NCBI GenBank assembly: GCA_013115135.1
Contig: JABANP010000188.1
Span: 27,557-91,556 of the forward strand
Direction: 5' to 3'
Length of the DNA stretch: 64,000 bases
From: Perkinsus olseni
Lineage: Eukaryota; Perkinsozoa; Perkinsida; Perkinsidae
Shown here: piece after piece, positions 42,944 to 53,632 of the stretch
How positions within the stretch are numbered: position 1 is the stretch's first letter
Layout: every line of letters starts with the position of its first letter
Made by a program: the position numbers and the translations under genes
The notes under the pieces: model-generated
Databases searched by the model: none
What the model saw: the letters and a program-made list of their open reading frames with translations, nothing else
What the model was told of the DNA's origin: nothing

Positions 42944-43548
42944 GGGCCACCGAAGGATTTCTCTCCCCTTCTCGATGATGATGACCACCCCTGGAAGTTT
43001 GTAGAATTCCTCTGTCTATTTCTTTAGCTATCGAGATAGTACTCGTTGTTGTCCTGCAGCTACTGAAGTCAGACGGTGTTGCGTGGAGTATCTTTCTGGG
43101 TGGATGTACCGGAGGCCACCACCAATCACGAGGGCCCGGTATTAGTCTCATATTCATGCCAAAGACGAGCTCATATAGTTACTGTTTTCTTCCCTCTTGT
43201 CCTTTCTATTCATCCCTGTTTGACTGATACTACTGATGTTGTCTACACTCCAAAGGCTGCCCACTTTCACGTCCCGGTGCGCTCTAGTGCGCATGATGAG
43301 CAAGAAGCGAAGAGTACCGTCACCAGCACCGCAGGGTAAGACCGATACCCATTGGATGACGATGAGTGAGGCTGCTGAGGATAAACCTATAATCACCATC
43401 AATGGAAAAGAGTAATCCCCGGGGTATCTTCGTTGTTGGGCAGAACGTTGATCGGGCACCGCGAATGAGATTCACAGGGCGGTGATTTGCGCTTGGTGTG
43501 GTAGGGTTGCTGATGCTGGAGGGTTGGCGAGATGTGTGTAGTGCTGAG
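42944..43548. other. Intergenic, no supported gene
   Basis: Both strands carry short frames without domains. It separates CPR from the 2Fe-2S gene on the same strand. Confidence 0.5.
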
Positions 43549-44426
43549 ATGCGAGTCATTATGGCGGCACTCTTCTCGGTGTTGGTCCTGGCTGCCTCAG
43601 CCACGGCCGCGCCGCCGAGTCGTTAGACTATACCGCAACTGAGCTGTCGTACCGGTCTTGATGGCCCGTAATGATGTAGGTATGATTGGAATAGTATACC
43701 AGCATTTACCCACAAGAGCGTGTTGACTATGTTACAGCAGATGAAGATACCGATAGACAGCGAGTGTGGTGGTAAAGGAGAGTGCAAGCAATGCACGGTA
43801 AGCAACTGAGGGACTTGCGTATATTTCGCCACGTATCTTTGAAGGGGGGCGTAAGATCTATACTCCTCCGTGATCGTGGTGGAACATGCCCTGCAAAGCC
43901 TGCTCTATCAGTCTCGCTTGTGGTGCATGTGTCGTTGGATGGGTTTAAGTTCAACCTCGCCGGCTACTGCGACTTTGTAGTACACAGGAGCGGATGCTGC
44001 TCTTGCAAACCGGTTGTCTTGCCTAGTGCTGTTGCGGCTGTTGTTTCTCGTTCTGCTGCTCCTTACCCAAGTACTTGGCGTCACACACTCTCGGCTCTCG
44101 CAGGTACACTTTGACGGAGTAGAAGGGAACTCTCTTGCATGCCAGACACCCGCCGTTGCTGGGATGAAGCTTGAGGTCGTTCCCACTAAGCCGCAAGATA
44201 CGGAGCCAGCAAACCTGACAGAGGAAGTCAAAGAGCCTGGTCGGTTAAGGCAGCTCTGCTGTTGCTGTAATCGCCCTGGGTTGCAGGTCAAATAGCGGAT
44301 TTCGTGATCGAGCAGTGTGAGGACTGGGTGGGGGGCTCCACTGACGAGTGCCTTGCTGTGCAGTATGATCTGTCCGGCAACGCACGGAAGTTCGCAGCGG
44401 CGTTGAAGGAGAAACTTGGCATGTAA
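43549..44426 (+). CDS. 2Fe-2S ferredoxin-fold protein with an N-terminal signal peptide
   Basis: Four exons (43549-43621, 43703-43797, 44104-44239 and 44287-44426) join in phase to 147 residues. Residues 1-21 (MRVIMAALFSVLVLAASATA) read as a cleavable signal peptide. Next comes FTHKSVLTMLQQMKIPIDSE, CGGKGECKQCTVHF and SLACQTPAVAGMKLEVVP. The cysteine spacing C-x5-C-x2-C, followed by LACQT, is that of the beta-grasp 2Fe-2S domain with the CGGxGxCxxC motif, not the C-x4-C of plant ferredoxin. A C-terminal helical part follows (IADFVIEQCEDWVGG, ARKFAAALKEKLGM). It probably transfers electrons. The signal peptide suggests a secretory or organellar route. Partners are unknown. Confidence 0.75.
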
Positions 44427-44603
44427 GATGAGGTTCCAGGCTCCATGGTTTTAGCGTGGAGATGATTCCCGACCGTTCACGAATTGGAGGCTCGCCGTCC
44501 GTGTCTTGGTTCATGCCGCTATGCATGCTACGCGGATGTTACTCCTGCACGTTCGCTGAGTGGAGGCTGGCCTCTTTTCCACAGGAAACGCATTGGGCAG
44601 TTG

Positions 44604-46003
44604 ATGGGTGATAAGGCCTTCATTCACGTCGATGCCAAGGACCTTACTGACATGGATGCCCTCATCATTGCTAAGATGCTCCGGTAGTGATCGTGCTCAT
44701 CGAGGGCCCTACTCCTGCGTAGAACCGGTTGAGCCGTCTCTTTGTCAGGTTCCAAAATGCGGAGTGTGAGATGCTTGATATTAATAATAATCCGAGGATG
44801 GGTGACCTTGGAGTAAAGGCGATAGCTGAGCACGTAGCACGGGGGCGGTCTAGACCGGAATATTCACTGGCAGTCTCTGCCGCTCCTAGGGAGTCACTCC
44901 GCAAGTGAGCGAGAGTGACGTCGGGGAAGTGTATGAGCGAACAAGCGAGAGGGACGAATTGCAACGTCCAGTATAGGATTAGATACTGTTGAGAACTTTC
45001 TTAGTCTTGGGTATTGAGGTTGTGGTCGACACAATCATCACGGTGCGGAGTATCATAGCTAACCTTCGAGTCTGGGTCAACGCGGATAGTAATCTCGCTT
45101 ACGACTGAGGTTGCTGTGGTGGAGGCGGAAGTCAGATAATGCTTGCGCAGGTCCTTGGACGAGCCAGTAATGGGCATCCTTTGGAGACGCTGCTGATATC
45201 AGAGGTCAATATGACTGATGAAGGATTAGGTATTATACACGTGCTGGGGATCGAACCGGGGACCTTCCGGTTTGAAGTTGGGTGAGTTCGCTGTTGTTGC
45301 CAGGTTACATTACTGAAGCGTTGAAGACCAACAATAAGCTCCGGCTCTTGGAGATGCGGAAGAACAAATTAACTGATGAGGGGGTTGTCGCCTTAGCGAA
45401 GGTACTGAAGGGTATCACGGCCCATCTGAACGATTCCATCGAATCTGACCATCGCCCGACCAGTCTTATAGAATGCCATTGTGGGAGGTTGAGACCGGGA
45501 ACGCTGCACTGAAGCGACATCACTGTATTAACCGCCAGGTGTTGATCGCAATAGCGTGCCTTACGAGTGGGGATGTTCTTCCCGTTACCATCATCGAGTG
45601 ATCACCGTCTCACGGACTCAGTGTCTTGAGTCAGGTCCTGAAGGATGATAACAGTACATTAGAGTCCCTGTATTTGAATGCTAATCCTGGCCTCACTGAC
45701 ATATCCGCCGAGGTACTCGCTGATGCTGTAGCCGCTCGGAAGGGCAAACTGAAGGTGAGCCACTGCCTGGCAAACTGCGGAATTAACAGTAGCCATGTCC
45801 GCCTGTGGGCATTCCTGTCATCTTACTCTAATGTGGGCTTGTTGGTTTCGCCTCGGTACGCTTGAATGGTCGCCGACTGATAGTTAAGTAGTGCTATAAG
45901 GGTCTATTGTATTTTGCAGGTTGTCCTTCTGGATTGCGAGAACATCAGTTTCTCAGCGAGGGCGCGAGCGACAGCTAGATGTGGCAAGAAAATGAGATTC
46001 TGA
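44604..46003 (+). CDS. Leucine-rich repeat (RNI/tropomodulin-like) protein
   Basis: Six exons (44604-44683, 44749-44833, 45151-45229, 45304-45401, 45635-45754 and 45920-46003) join in phase to 181 residues. The repeats are clear: HVDAKDLTDMDALIIAKML, LDINNNPRMGDLGVKAIAE, LLISEVNMTDEGLGYITEAL, LRLLEMRKNKLTDEGVVALA and LYLNANPGLTDISAEVLADA, closing with VVLLDCENISFSA. The 28-29-residue period with 'LTDEG' and 'ALxxN' is the ribonuclease-inhibitor class, also found in tropomodulin C-termini. It is a protein-binding scaffold, presumably cytosolic. An AG just upstream (44584) leaves only 19 nt of leader, which could suit a trans-spliced leader, but this is inference. Intron 3 carries a tRNA-like motif. 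Confidence 0.82.
45230..45303 (+). repeat. 74-nt intron with a tRNA 3'-half-like sequence (antisense)
   Basis: It starts GTATTA and ends TTGCCAG. It holds GCTGGGGATCGAACCGGGGA, whose reverse complement is a T-stem/T-loop with bases of the variable region. Removing it restores MTDEGLGYITEAL in the leucine-rich repeat protein, phase 1 to phase 2. Confidence 0.7.
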
Positions 46004-46250
46004 GATCATCACTGATGCTACGAACATTGTGCCTGAGTTTCTTTCATCGGCTCTGATGAGTTGGGTAGCGGGCTGAGCATCCACACAGTAGACCCGAGTT
46101 CAACCCTTGGCAACTGAGTTTATCTGTTAGAATATTGAGGTCGTATACTCAGCTGTATCACTGAGTCCTCCTCACGGCGTCCTACTTCGCGACTCTGGTT
46201 TCATAACTCCCCCGCAGTTTTCCGTTGCCCCCTTCTATTTCACTATTTCG

Positions 46251-46505
46251 ATGGCTCAGCGCGACGCAGCAGGAGGGGGAGGTAGTGCTCTCTCGTCATG
46301 GACGTTCTCTCTGGTTCACTTCCCATGTTCTCTGTATTTGACACCAACTGTGAGTTGCCGCTTGTTAAGAGGCTTTCGAATTGGTCCTGTGCGTAATGCT
46401 GAATGTGTGAATGTGAAGGAAGCCTGGGACGAAGCTGAGAAGCTTTCGGGTGGCGCTCAGTGCGAAGCCGTGTACTCCCTTCCAGCGACAGTGAAAGACG
46501 AATAG
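46251..46505 (+). CDS. Small hypothetical protein
   Basis: A frame from ATG 46251 to TAG 46503-46505 encodes 84 residues. It starts MAQRDAAGGGGSALSSWTFS. The better-looking half is the C-terminus, NAECVNVKEAWDEAEKLSGG and AQCEAVYSLPATVKDE. A possible donor (GGAG/GTAGTG) after residue 10 means the middle may be intronic. It ends 47 bp before the CK2 beta start. The family is unknown. Confidence 0.35.
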   Translation: MAQRDAAGGGGSALSSWTFSLVHFPCSLYLTPTVSCRLLRGFRIGPVRNAECVNVKEAWDEAEKLSGGAQCEAVYSLPATVKDE

Positions 46506-46551
46506 GAGCGTCCTTTCTTTGGATTCCTTGTTGCTCTCTTCAGTCGCCAGC

Positions 46552-47911
46552 ATGTCAAAGAGCGATTCTGAGGGTCTGTCCGACGAGGTGAGTTGTGGGG
46601 GCGGATCTGTCTTTGTAGACGGCAGCAAGGCTCCTTCTATGGTAGGCATCGGATGATCTTAGCGAAGACGAAGGTGTCAGCTGGATTGAATGGTTCTGCC
46701 GGTGCAAGGGCAACGAGTAATGGCGGGTCGTGGTAGCTGGAGGGAGGCCATGGTGTTGCCCCCCAGGTACTTTGTAGAGGTAGACGAGGATTATGTCTTG
46801 GATGATTTCAACCTCACAGGGCTGCGGGATATTGTGCCGTATTATGATCACGCTCTTAATGTCATACTAGACGCTGGTGAGCTGTCAGCGCTGCCTTGTA
46901 TGCCCATCATTCCTCGTGCGCAGAGGACGAGGAGCTAGACAGCGGCCAACTGGACACCTCGAAGGAAGATGCTATAGAGAGCGCGGCACAGATGTTGTAT
47001 GGGCTGATCCATGCGAGGTGGGTGCACGGGCTTCCGCTATAAACCGCTCCATCGTTTCTCTCGGAGTGTTCGTTCTCATCTTCATCGCTTCAGTGGTTTA
47101 TCGTCCCCCTTTGGTGATGTGTCTTTGTTGTATGGTTGGGTCGTCGGTTCTGTGATATACCTTGTATTTAGGTTTCTCTTGACAAGTCGGGGCATGCAGG
47201 CAATGCTTGATAAATACTCAGCTTTTACCTATGGGTTATGCCCTAATGCGGACTGTGAAGAGGCCAAGCAACCGGTAGTAGCACCAGTCCTCGATACCTC
47301 GGCACACCGCCCCATTACAGAGATGGAGTAATCCCTTCAGTAGCGCACAGTAGCTCGCTGCTATCAGCGTGTCTATACCTGAGCCCGACCTCTCAGTCTC
47401 GGTGCCGTGGTCGCTACCGACTAAGCTTCTTTCCTGGGATTCCCTTCTCCTCCTTCAGGTCCTGCCCTATGGTAACGATCGGCCCGGTCAGTGCGGTACA
47501 AAGGTCTACTGTCCACGGTGTAACGAGATCTACTTTCCTCGGTCTGCCAGGTAAGTATACTCACTCCCTTCTCCATGCTATGTGGCCCTCTTCAGGTTGG
47601 AGGTCATAGACGGCGCCTACTTTGCCAGCTCCTTCTGCCACATGTTCCTCATGGCATACCCCCATCTGCGGCCTACCTCCCCTGCGGTACCCTTCGAGCC
47701 CACGTGAGTCGTCGCATGGCTCAGGACGGCCTGCTGTGACGGTGGCGGTTTCTCTGTCAGGGTGTACGGCTTCAAGATCCACTATAGCGTTCGGGATGGC
47801 GTGAGGAAGCAGTTCAAGCTTCGACAACAGAGGCTTCAAGAACAGCAACAGCAACAACAGCGGGAAGAGGAGGAAGATCTGAAAGCCCAGCAGCACGCTG
47901 CTAGTGTTTGA
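46552..47911 (+). CDS. CSNK2B: Casein kinase 2 regulatory subunit beta
   Basis: Eight exons (46552-46587, 46646-46716, 46767-46876, 46924-47017, 47172-47274, 47459-47550, 47596-47703 and 47761-47911) join in phase to 254 residues. The family sequence is plain: [80 protein letters not shown], the second zinc-ribbon half [15 protein letters not shown], then [19 protein letters not shown] and [20 protein letters not shown]. The zinc ribbon cysteines are C-x5-C and C-x2-C. The glutamine/glutamate-rich tail ([18 protein letters not shown]) is unusual. CK2 beta dimerises and directs the catalytic subunit to substrates. Introns are 45-184 nt. Confidence 0.96.
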
Positions 47912-48695
47912 CCCTGGCTGGCAGCAGCGAGACCTGGTGGTCTACACGCGACGTACTACCACTACCAAGAACAACAACCACAACTGAGTGAACGACAGAA
48001 CCGCTTTTCTTACCCTGTATTCGACGAGGGCGTTTAGTTAGTGATCAATTAGATTCCACAGGGGTTCGTCAGACTTGTGGGCCGAAGTAACATGAGAGCT
48101 GACGACTATGTGGGAGGTGTGTCAATGTCGGCTAAGTGCGCCGTAGTTCTGGAGCATGGGAGCTTCCTTGGGTTGGGTGAATCGGAGGGTTTTGATGAGA
48201 AGTACACTGAATGTATCGGTGGCCTCACGTGTGGGGTATCTCATTGCAGAGCGTTGGTTGTTGGAGCGGGAGGGGCGTGTGGAACTCGAGAGGAGCAGAA
48301 CTCCGACCATCGAACTCGTTCTACGATACGCGAGGAAGAGGAGCTAGGAAGCGCGAGGAAAGGCAGTTCATTCGGACTGCGCTAACGAAATTTGGTGGCA
48401 CTAGAAATGTCGGAGCCTTCGACCTCCGACTCGGTGGCCCGGTTTCGAGGGCTGGAACGTCGAAGAGGATGCCCGTAGAAGCTACGCAAGACTGATGAGC
48501 GAGGGTGATTACCACTATTAGAGAGCCCTTTGCCCTCTTCCTCTGCCCTGAATAGCCCTGGGTTTTATCGTGAGTGCCGACTCATTATTGCGTCCCGAAG
48601 GGCAATTCGAGCCATCTGCCCCGTGTAAACCCCGCTGAAGTGCCAAAATCACGGGTTCAACTCTCGACAGATAGTGCGAGGCACAGCATGAGAAT
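47912..48695. other. Intergenic or unresolved exons
   Basis: Three overlapping plus-strand frames at 48077-48495 are hydrophilic, and none shows a domain. At 48653-48671 the sequence ATCACGGGTTCAACTCTCG resembles a tRNA T-arm. No gene is supported. Confidence 0.4.
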
Positions 48696-48936
48696 GTGGT
48701 CTTGAAAATTTGCGTACGAGTCCTACACATCGGTGTCTATAATCGGTTTTTTTCTTGGGGCACTTTGATTCTCAACGGCGAGTCGCCGTCGGCGACGTGC
48801 GACGGCGGCAGTATCCAAGTGCCGCCTGCGGTCTCTGCCGAGTTACCCTCGCAAGGGTCCCTCCTCAGGATCGTTAGTGGCTGTCTAATGGTCCGCGGTA
48901 CTTTCAACCTGGCACTCGACCTTCGGGCATGCGAGC

Positions 48937-49765
48937 GTGTATTCCAAAGGATGGGGCATCGCCTCGCCGACCCTCGTTACCTCACTGCGCAGTTCTTCGG
49001 CCGTCGAGACCCACGAGTCTTTGGGCATTCCAACGAGAGAGAGCGGTGCCGTGGGAGCCGGGAAGTGCTGTTCTCGCTGTAATTCCGTCAATTCCTACAG
49101 TGTCGAGCATTCCTACGATGCTGAGAGCGAAACACTAGATGGCCTGCTGGTTTCATACGGTACTGGTAAGCCCAGGCGGGTCGAACTTCCAATTACTCTG
49201 TGCGAGTTTACAGAGAGTTTTTTTACGTATTCTCCGGCTATCATCCACTTGCTTGCCCGGTCCGTCGAGGAAACCCAGACAAGGTGCGACCTCTGGGAGC
49301 TTGACGTGGCAACTTTGAAGTGGAGAAAACTACGGAAACTCGAAGGGCATGTAGAGGACTGCGAGATGTTCGAGGTGGCCGTCACTTCGTCAGGGATGAC
49401 CAGAGTGGGCGCGATCTGGATGAAAGGACTTTACTAATAATATCACCGAGTTGCTCCTGTGGGATGGTGGTGCGCCTCCGAGGAAGCTTGTTTGCGACGA
49501 GGGAGCCAAGGGCTGTGTCGATGATTTCTGCTTCGTCACCCCGGATGTCCTTTTGGTGTCCACCCGTAAAGGAGATGCTGAGGATGTGGGACAACTTTTC
49601 CTATGCCGTATTGAAGAGGACGGACTTCCGACGACCCTCTGTAGCATCTGGTGGATCTCCGAGCTGGAGCCGGCCCGCCTGTATATGAGTCACTGTGGCC
49701 ACTCTGTTGAGTTCGAGGAAGAGTTGCTGCACCCACAGGTCAAACAGCTGAACTTCAACTTCTGA
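48937..49765 (+). CDS. Hypothetical kelch-like/beta-propeller-like protein, 3' part
   Basis: Exons join in phase: one ending at about 49064 (VETHESLGIPTRESGAVGAG), then about 49102-49400 and 49447-49765. The second reads SETLDGLLVSYGTGKPRRVE, CDLWELDVATLKWRKLRKLE and MFEVAVTSSGMTR. A 46-nt intron (49401-49446, with a TACTAAT branch site) leads to LLLWDGGAPPRKLVCDEGAK, VDDFCFVTPDVLLVSTRKGD and LFLCRIEEDGLPTTLCSIWW, with the stop at 49763-49765. The repeated 'LWELDxxTxxW' and 'F(x)TPDxLLVST' patterns resemble kelch or propeller blades. The 5' part near 48700-48940 (GTLILNGESPS...) is probably the same gene but not joined. Confidence 0.5.
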
Positions 49766-50056
49766 GTCGTTGGAGACATGTTATTCGTCGTTTTGTGAAC
49801 TGATGATGTGTCGTTATCAGTTTTGGAATGGAAGGTTGTGTTTACCGATTCAACTCGAATCAGTCTGGAATGAAGCGGCCTGACCTAGCTCTCCCGATTC
49901 ATTTCATGATTATCTACCGTGTGAATTACCTGCAACACGAGAGAGCCTCGTGGATGGCGTTGAATGCAATAGGTTGGTTGGGCATGAATAAGTCGTTCCC
50001 ATGCTTGAAAACTAAGATATGGTTCAGAGGAATCTGCAGCTGGTGGACTTGATTTT

Positions 50057-50554
50057 ATGGTGTGCAACCCGTCAATGCCACACAAGACTTCGGCCGCTAA
50101 GGTTAGCAAATCATCTGAGCGTTTTGGCATCCTCTTCCCGTCAGAAGAAGATACATCATCACCTCGGAGTCCTTGTGCGCAGAATGTCTATATTCACTCT
50201 TCCTCGCATGGAGGTACCTACTATCTTGTTCCTTCTCGAAGGCTCTTGAGGGTATGCGGCCGCGGACGTTCTAACAAAGAGCTGGACAAAGTGATCGCAC
50301 AATTCATCCGGAAGATCGAAAGCTGTGACAAAAACTCTTGGGAGTCATGGAGCGAGTTCGCCTATTGGTACAAGCAAATCAGAATCGTGAAAAAAGTTGA
50401 TGACACGAGCCCGTTTGTATGCTCCTGTGAAGACGGAAAGTTCGTCTTCTGCCGGCATGCCTTAGCTCTCGCGCTTCTTGAAGGCTGCGAGAAGTATGCC
50501 CCACTCGCTGCAGTGAAAGTGGCAGGCGCCGTGCCAAAAGGGCGCCCAGCGTAA
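50057..50554 (+). CDS. SWIM zinc-finger protein
   Basis: A single exon from ATG 50057 encodes 165 residues. The N-terminal 50 residues are serine-rich. The SWIM motif is near the end: FVCSCEDGKFVFCRHALALA, that is C-x-C-x7-C-x-H, which binds zinc. A short tail ends VPKGRPA. SWIM domains bind DNA or proteins and are common in MULE transposases and in expanded protist families. The preceding part (ELDKVIAQFIRKIESC, WSEFAYWYKQIRIVKKVD) matches the helix-strand lead-in usual before SWIM. No transposase core is seen nearby, so it could be a cut-down transposase relic or a genuine small gene. Confidence 0.65.
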   Translation: MVCNPSMPHKTSAAKVSKSSERFGILFPSEEDTSSPRSPCAQNVYIHSSSHGGTYYLVPSRRLLRVCGRGRSNKELDKVIAQFIRKIESCDKNSWESWSEFAYWYKQIRIVKKVDDTSPFVCSCEDGKFVFCRHALALALLEGCEKYAPLAAVKVAGAVPKGRPA

Positions 50555-50576
50555 TATCCGTCGCTCCTCGTCGCCA

Positions 50577-52285
50577 TGCCTAGCACGGTCCATTTGAGGC
50601 ATTCGCTCTCTTCTGACAGCCTCACGCTCGCAGTGACAGATACACCTCGGCTCCGGCGCTCTTGACTGACAGCGCGTATGTACGGCGGCATCTCAATTTG
50701 CCGGGCGAACTTGACATTGGGGCAATCAGCAGTGGTCAACAAGAGCCCTTCCTGCCCAATGGGGCTAGACGCGTATCTGTAGCCCAACTCCAGTCCGATT
50801 GTGATCGCATATCCGTCGATACCCTACTGGGAGATACCTCAGATGGTGAATCAAGTGGGGACGAAGACGGTGAGTGATCCTACTGTATAATCGTGGGCCA
50901 CTGTCCGCTGTACCCTACCTGTGCTGCTAGTAGTAGCACGTCAACTTTCCCACGTGGAAAATGCTGAATGGGTCTCATTGCGATCCATCCTCGTCGGAGT
51001 ACGTTAACCTCAGATCCACAAAGGATACGCGAGAAAACTCTCATCGAGAGCGTGGAAGAGGAGGATGAAGAGGACGAAGGTAAGCGCTGGTCAATAACTT
51101 TCAGGCTTCTGATTTGAGCGACTCGCACTGCGTCGATGGATATACGTTTCATTGAAGTGACGGAGACGACCTACATGAGATTTGCCAGATGTGCAACGGA
51201 CCCTTATCGAAGACTCTCCGATCTTGGACAAGTCGGCAGCAGAGCAGGCGCAACGGGCCGGCCGCGAAGGGATTATATCCGGAAATTCGGCGGGGAATTT
51301 GGCTTTGGGATCCGCTAGCCCGAGCCCGATACGCCAGCTCAAGAATCCTGGGACACCGGGATACACGGCAGTTCAGGTGGCGGAGTTCGACTGGTCTCCT
51401 GAGCAATCCCAGGTGGGTGTACTCATCCCATCAAACAGCAGCCAGTCTTTCAGGTGGACGCTGCTCACGTGGCTATTGGTAACGTTCGCGAGCCATCATA
51501 CCCTGCAGATATTTTGGATGCTTCTGCGATCGGTGCTGCTGCTGTGGCATTCGTAGACTACGTACGTGAACGAAAGCCCAATACGATGGTTCATGAACAG
51601 ATGCAAGCCTACACGGAGACACCTGAGCACCCCTTGCCCCAGCACCCTCTAGCGGTATGTAGTAGAACTAGCAGACTACTCGGATTCTCAGCCCGTTCAG
51701 GTCAACCCAGCGATCCTGGGCTTGAGCTTGGGAGCTGTTCGGAACAGCTCGGAACAGCCCGTTCCAGCTTCAGCAGTAGTCAGATCTTCCGCGCAGGAGA
51801 CACATCCGGTTAGAAACGAGTTCCAGCATCGGTCACAACTTGTGACGCGCAAGTTCCTGTTCAGGCGGTCTTCGAGCCAACCATGGGCAACCGAGTCAAT
51901 CAGGATGTTGCTCAAGCGGCTATGGGCAATATCGGCGAGCCATCACACCCCGTAGACGAAGAGCCAACTCTCGCTGGCGAAGACCGGGAAGGTAACGAGA
52001 GAGCCAACTCTCCTCCCTTATGGTCGGGATCCTCTACAGGTGGCAGTGCGACCGGAGACTCGGCTGGTTGAGAGCCCGGAGAGCTCCCGCGGTCGCGGAC
52101 CGGAGAGGAGCGCGACTGAGTACTGGCGTTCCGAGGCCTCCTGGCGACTGTCGAACGGCACATTATCAAGTTCGTCTCGCACCATCTCAAGAAATACGAG
52201 CCCATCTTCGCAGCCTCCTTCCGAACACGAGCCAGATCGGCTCTACGGGTGGCGAGCCCCAATCTGGTACCCTCGGCGAAATTAA
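50577..52285 (+). CDS. Hypothetical acidic/serine-rich protein with an internal repeat
   Basis: Several exons are evident: one from ATG 50577 (MPSTVHLRHSLSSDS), about 50665-50872 (VRRHLNLPGELDIGAISSGQ, GDTSDGESSGDED), about 51017-51080 (REKTLIESVEEEDEEDE), about 51189-51411 (DVQRTLIEDSPILDKSAAEQ), about 51453-51654 (VDAAHVAIGNVREPSYPADI) and about 51698-52285. The later part repeats the motif as VAQAAMGNIGEPSHPVDE and ends VAVRPETRLVESPESSRGRG...WYPRRN. The 42-nt intron between AFDWSPEQSQ-like and VDAAHV blocks is clear (GTGGGT...TTTCAG). Low complexity suggests a disordered protein. No family is recognised. Two single-base-centred palindromes (51732-51750 and 51832-51846) lie in its coding exons. 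Confidence 0.45.
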
Positions 52286-53044
52286 TGCCGCCGTCGTCAG
52301 GATGTAGAGTGAGCAAGCGGACCTGCGCGCGATATCACGCTGTAAATCGGGAGGGAGATGCTTCAATATCTGAACCTCCACCTCGTTGAGAACGTAGTTG
52401 CCCCGGCTTATGACTCTATCGAGAGTGCGAGAGCAAGATTTCTTTCGATCGGCCCATTTGCCAGGAGGCCTTCCCGGGAGAGGCATAGAATATTAGGGCA
52501 ACCCGTGGCAGCAACTGAGCTGGCATACAGTATTAAGCACCGGCGCGGGGACGAGTACAGCTAGAGGTGTTAGATATGGCTATGCTGCCCGGCGGCAGGG
52601 CTTAGACAGCAAACGGCGGTCCCCGAGCACGGATTCGAGGGCAGGCATAACAACAGGGATGTTGCTCAAGGCCTGCCGCTTGAGAAATTCGTGAAAGAAA
52701 TTTGTGACATCCGTGACAAATTTAGGGCGAGCGCGAAAAAAGTATTGACATCGCGGGGAAAAGTGTTGCCTTCGGCAACACTTTTCCCGCGGTTCGGCTC
52801 AAGGGTAGAGTTCGACCCCGGCACCCGGCGTTTTTCTCGAATTATCTGAGGCTAAGCATAATAAGATGAACCGCAGAGGTGTCGTGAAGCTGACATTCTG
52901 GAATCGAAACCTGTTTATGTTGCGGGCAGGAATCAGTCGTGCGGGTACTAAACCAAACTCGAAGGCCCCTGTCTTCGTGGGAGTTGTTTCATCGGGAGTT
53001 GTCTTTCTGTCATAGTTTTACTACCTGTATAAAAACCCGACAGG
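52286..53044. other. Intergenic, weak frames on both strands
   Basis: The minus-strand frame at 52187-52486 (YVLNEVEVQILKHLPPDLQR) looks faintly protein-like but has no start, partner exon or domain I can confirm. The rest, including a strong hairpin at 52756-52788 and the T-arm-like GAGTTCGACCCCGGCACCCG near 52809, is non-coding. Confidence 0.4.
52756..52788. repeat. Perfect 15-bp hairpin with a 3-nt loop
   Basis: GGGAAAAGTGTTGCC at 52756-52770 is followed by TTC and the exact inverted copy at 52774-52788. As RNA it would form a very stable stem with a C-C-UUC-G-G tip. It lies about 260 bp upstream of the ferredoxin gene. Confidence 0.95.
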
Positions 53045-53632
53045 ATGTCATCATCATTAATACGGGCTATGGCTCCTGCACTGGCAAGGGGAGTCGCCCC
53101 AGCCGTCCTTAGCGCTCCTCTGGCCAAGTTCAGTCGAGCCTTCCATGTTGATGCGGCTGCCGCGAAGGGACTTCCAAGCGTCAATATCACCTTTGTCGAC
53201 ACTGATGGTACGAAGAAGGTCGCGAAGGCTCCGATTGGCTGGTCACTGTTGAAGGTTGCCCACTTGAATGGTATTGATCTTGAAGGGGCCTGTGAGGTAA
53301 TAACAGCACGGCAAAGCGAAATGCTCTCGTGATACTTGTGGATTCTCAGGAGTCTATGGCGTGTTCCACTTGTCACTGTATTTTATCGCAAGACCTTTAC
53401 GATAGCCTCCCTGAGCCTTCTGAAGAGGAGGAGGACTTGCTGGACCTCGCTCCGGGATTGGAAGATACTAGTCGACTGGGATGCCAGGTAGTCTCCTCTG
53501 CTGGGTCCCTCGTGTTATGATCACTGTGATGATCAGGTTAAAGTAACGGAAGACATGGACGGGCAAGAGGTGAAGTTGCCGCCTTCCACCGTGAACTTCT
53601 ACGTTGACGGTTATAAGCCCACGCCCGACTAA
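53045..53632 (+). CDS. FDX: Mitochondrial [2Fe-2S] ferredoxin (adrenodoxin/Yah1 type)
   Basis: Three exons (53045-53296, 53350-53487, 53537-53632; introns 53 and 49 nt) give 161 residues, all phase 0. Residues 1-40 (MSSSLIRAMAPALARGVAPA...) are an Ala/Arg/Ser-rich mitochondrial presequence ending near KFSRAFHVD. The domain follows: VNITFVDTDGTKKVAKAPIG, WSLLKVAHLNGIDLEGACEE, SMACSTCHCIL, EEEEDLLDLAPGLEDTSRLG, CQV. Cysteines C-x5-C-x2-C and the later C of LGCQV hold the cluster. This class donates electrons to Fe-S cluster assembly and to mitochondrial P450s or haem A synthesis. The C-terminus matches the family (LPPSTVNFYVDGYKPTPD). Confidence 0.96.

Noticed and set aside
49401..49446. A frameshift in the kelch-like gene
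   Set aside because: A 46-nt GT-AG intron with a TACTAAT branch site restores the frame exactly, so this is splicing.
52187..52486. A minus-strand gene with LNEVEVQILKHLPPDLQRDI
   Set aside because: It looks slightly protein-like but has no start, partner exon or confirmed domain, and overlaps the end of a better plus-strand gene.
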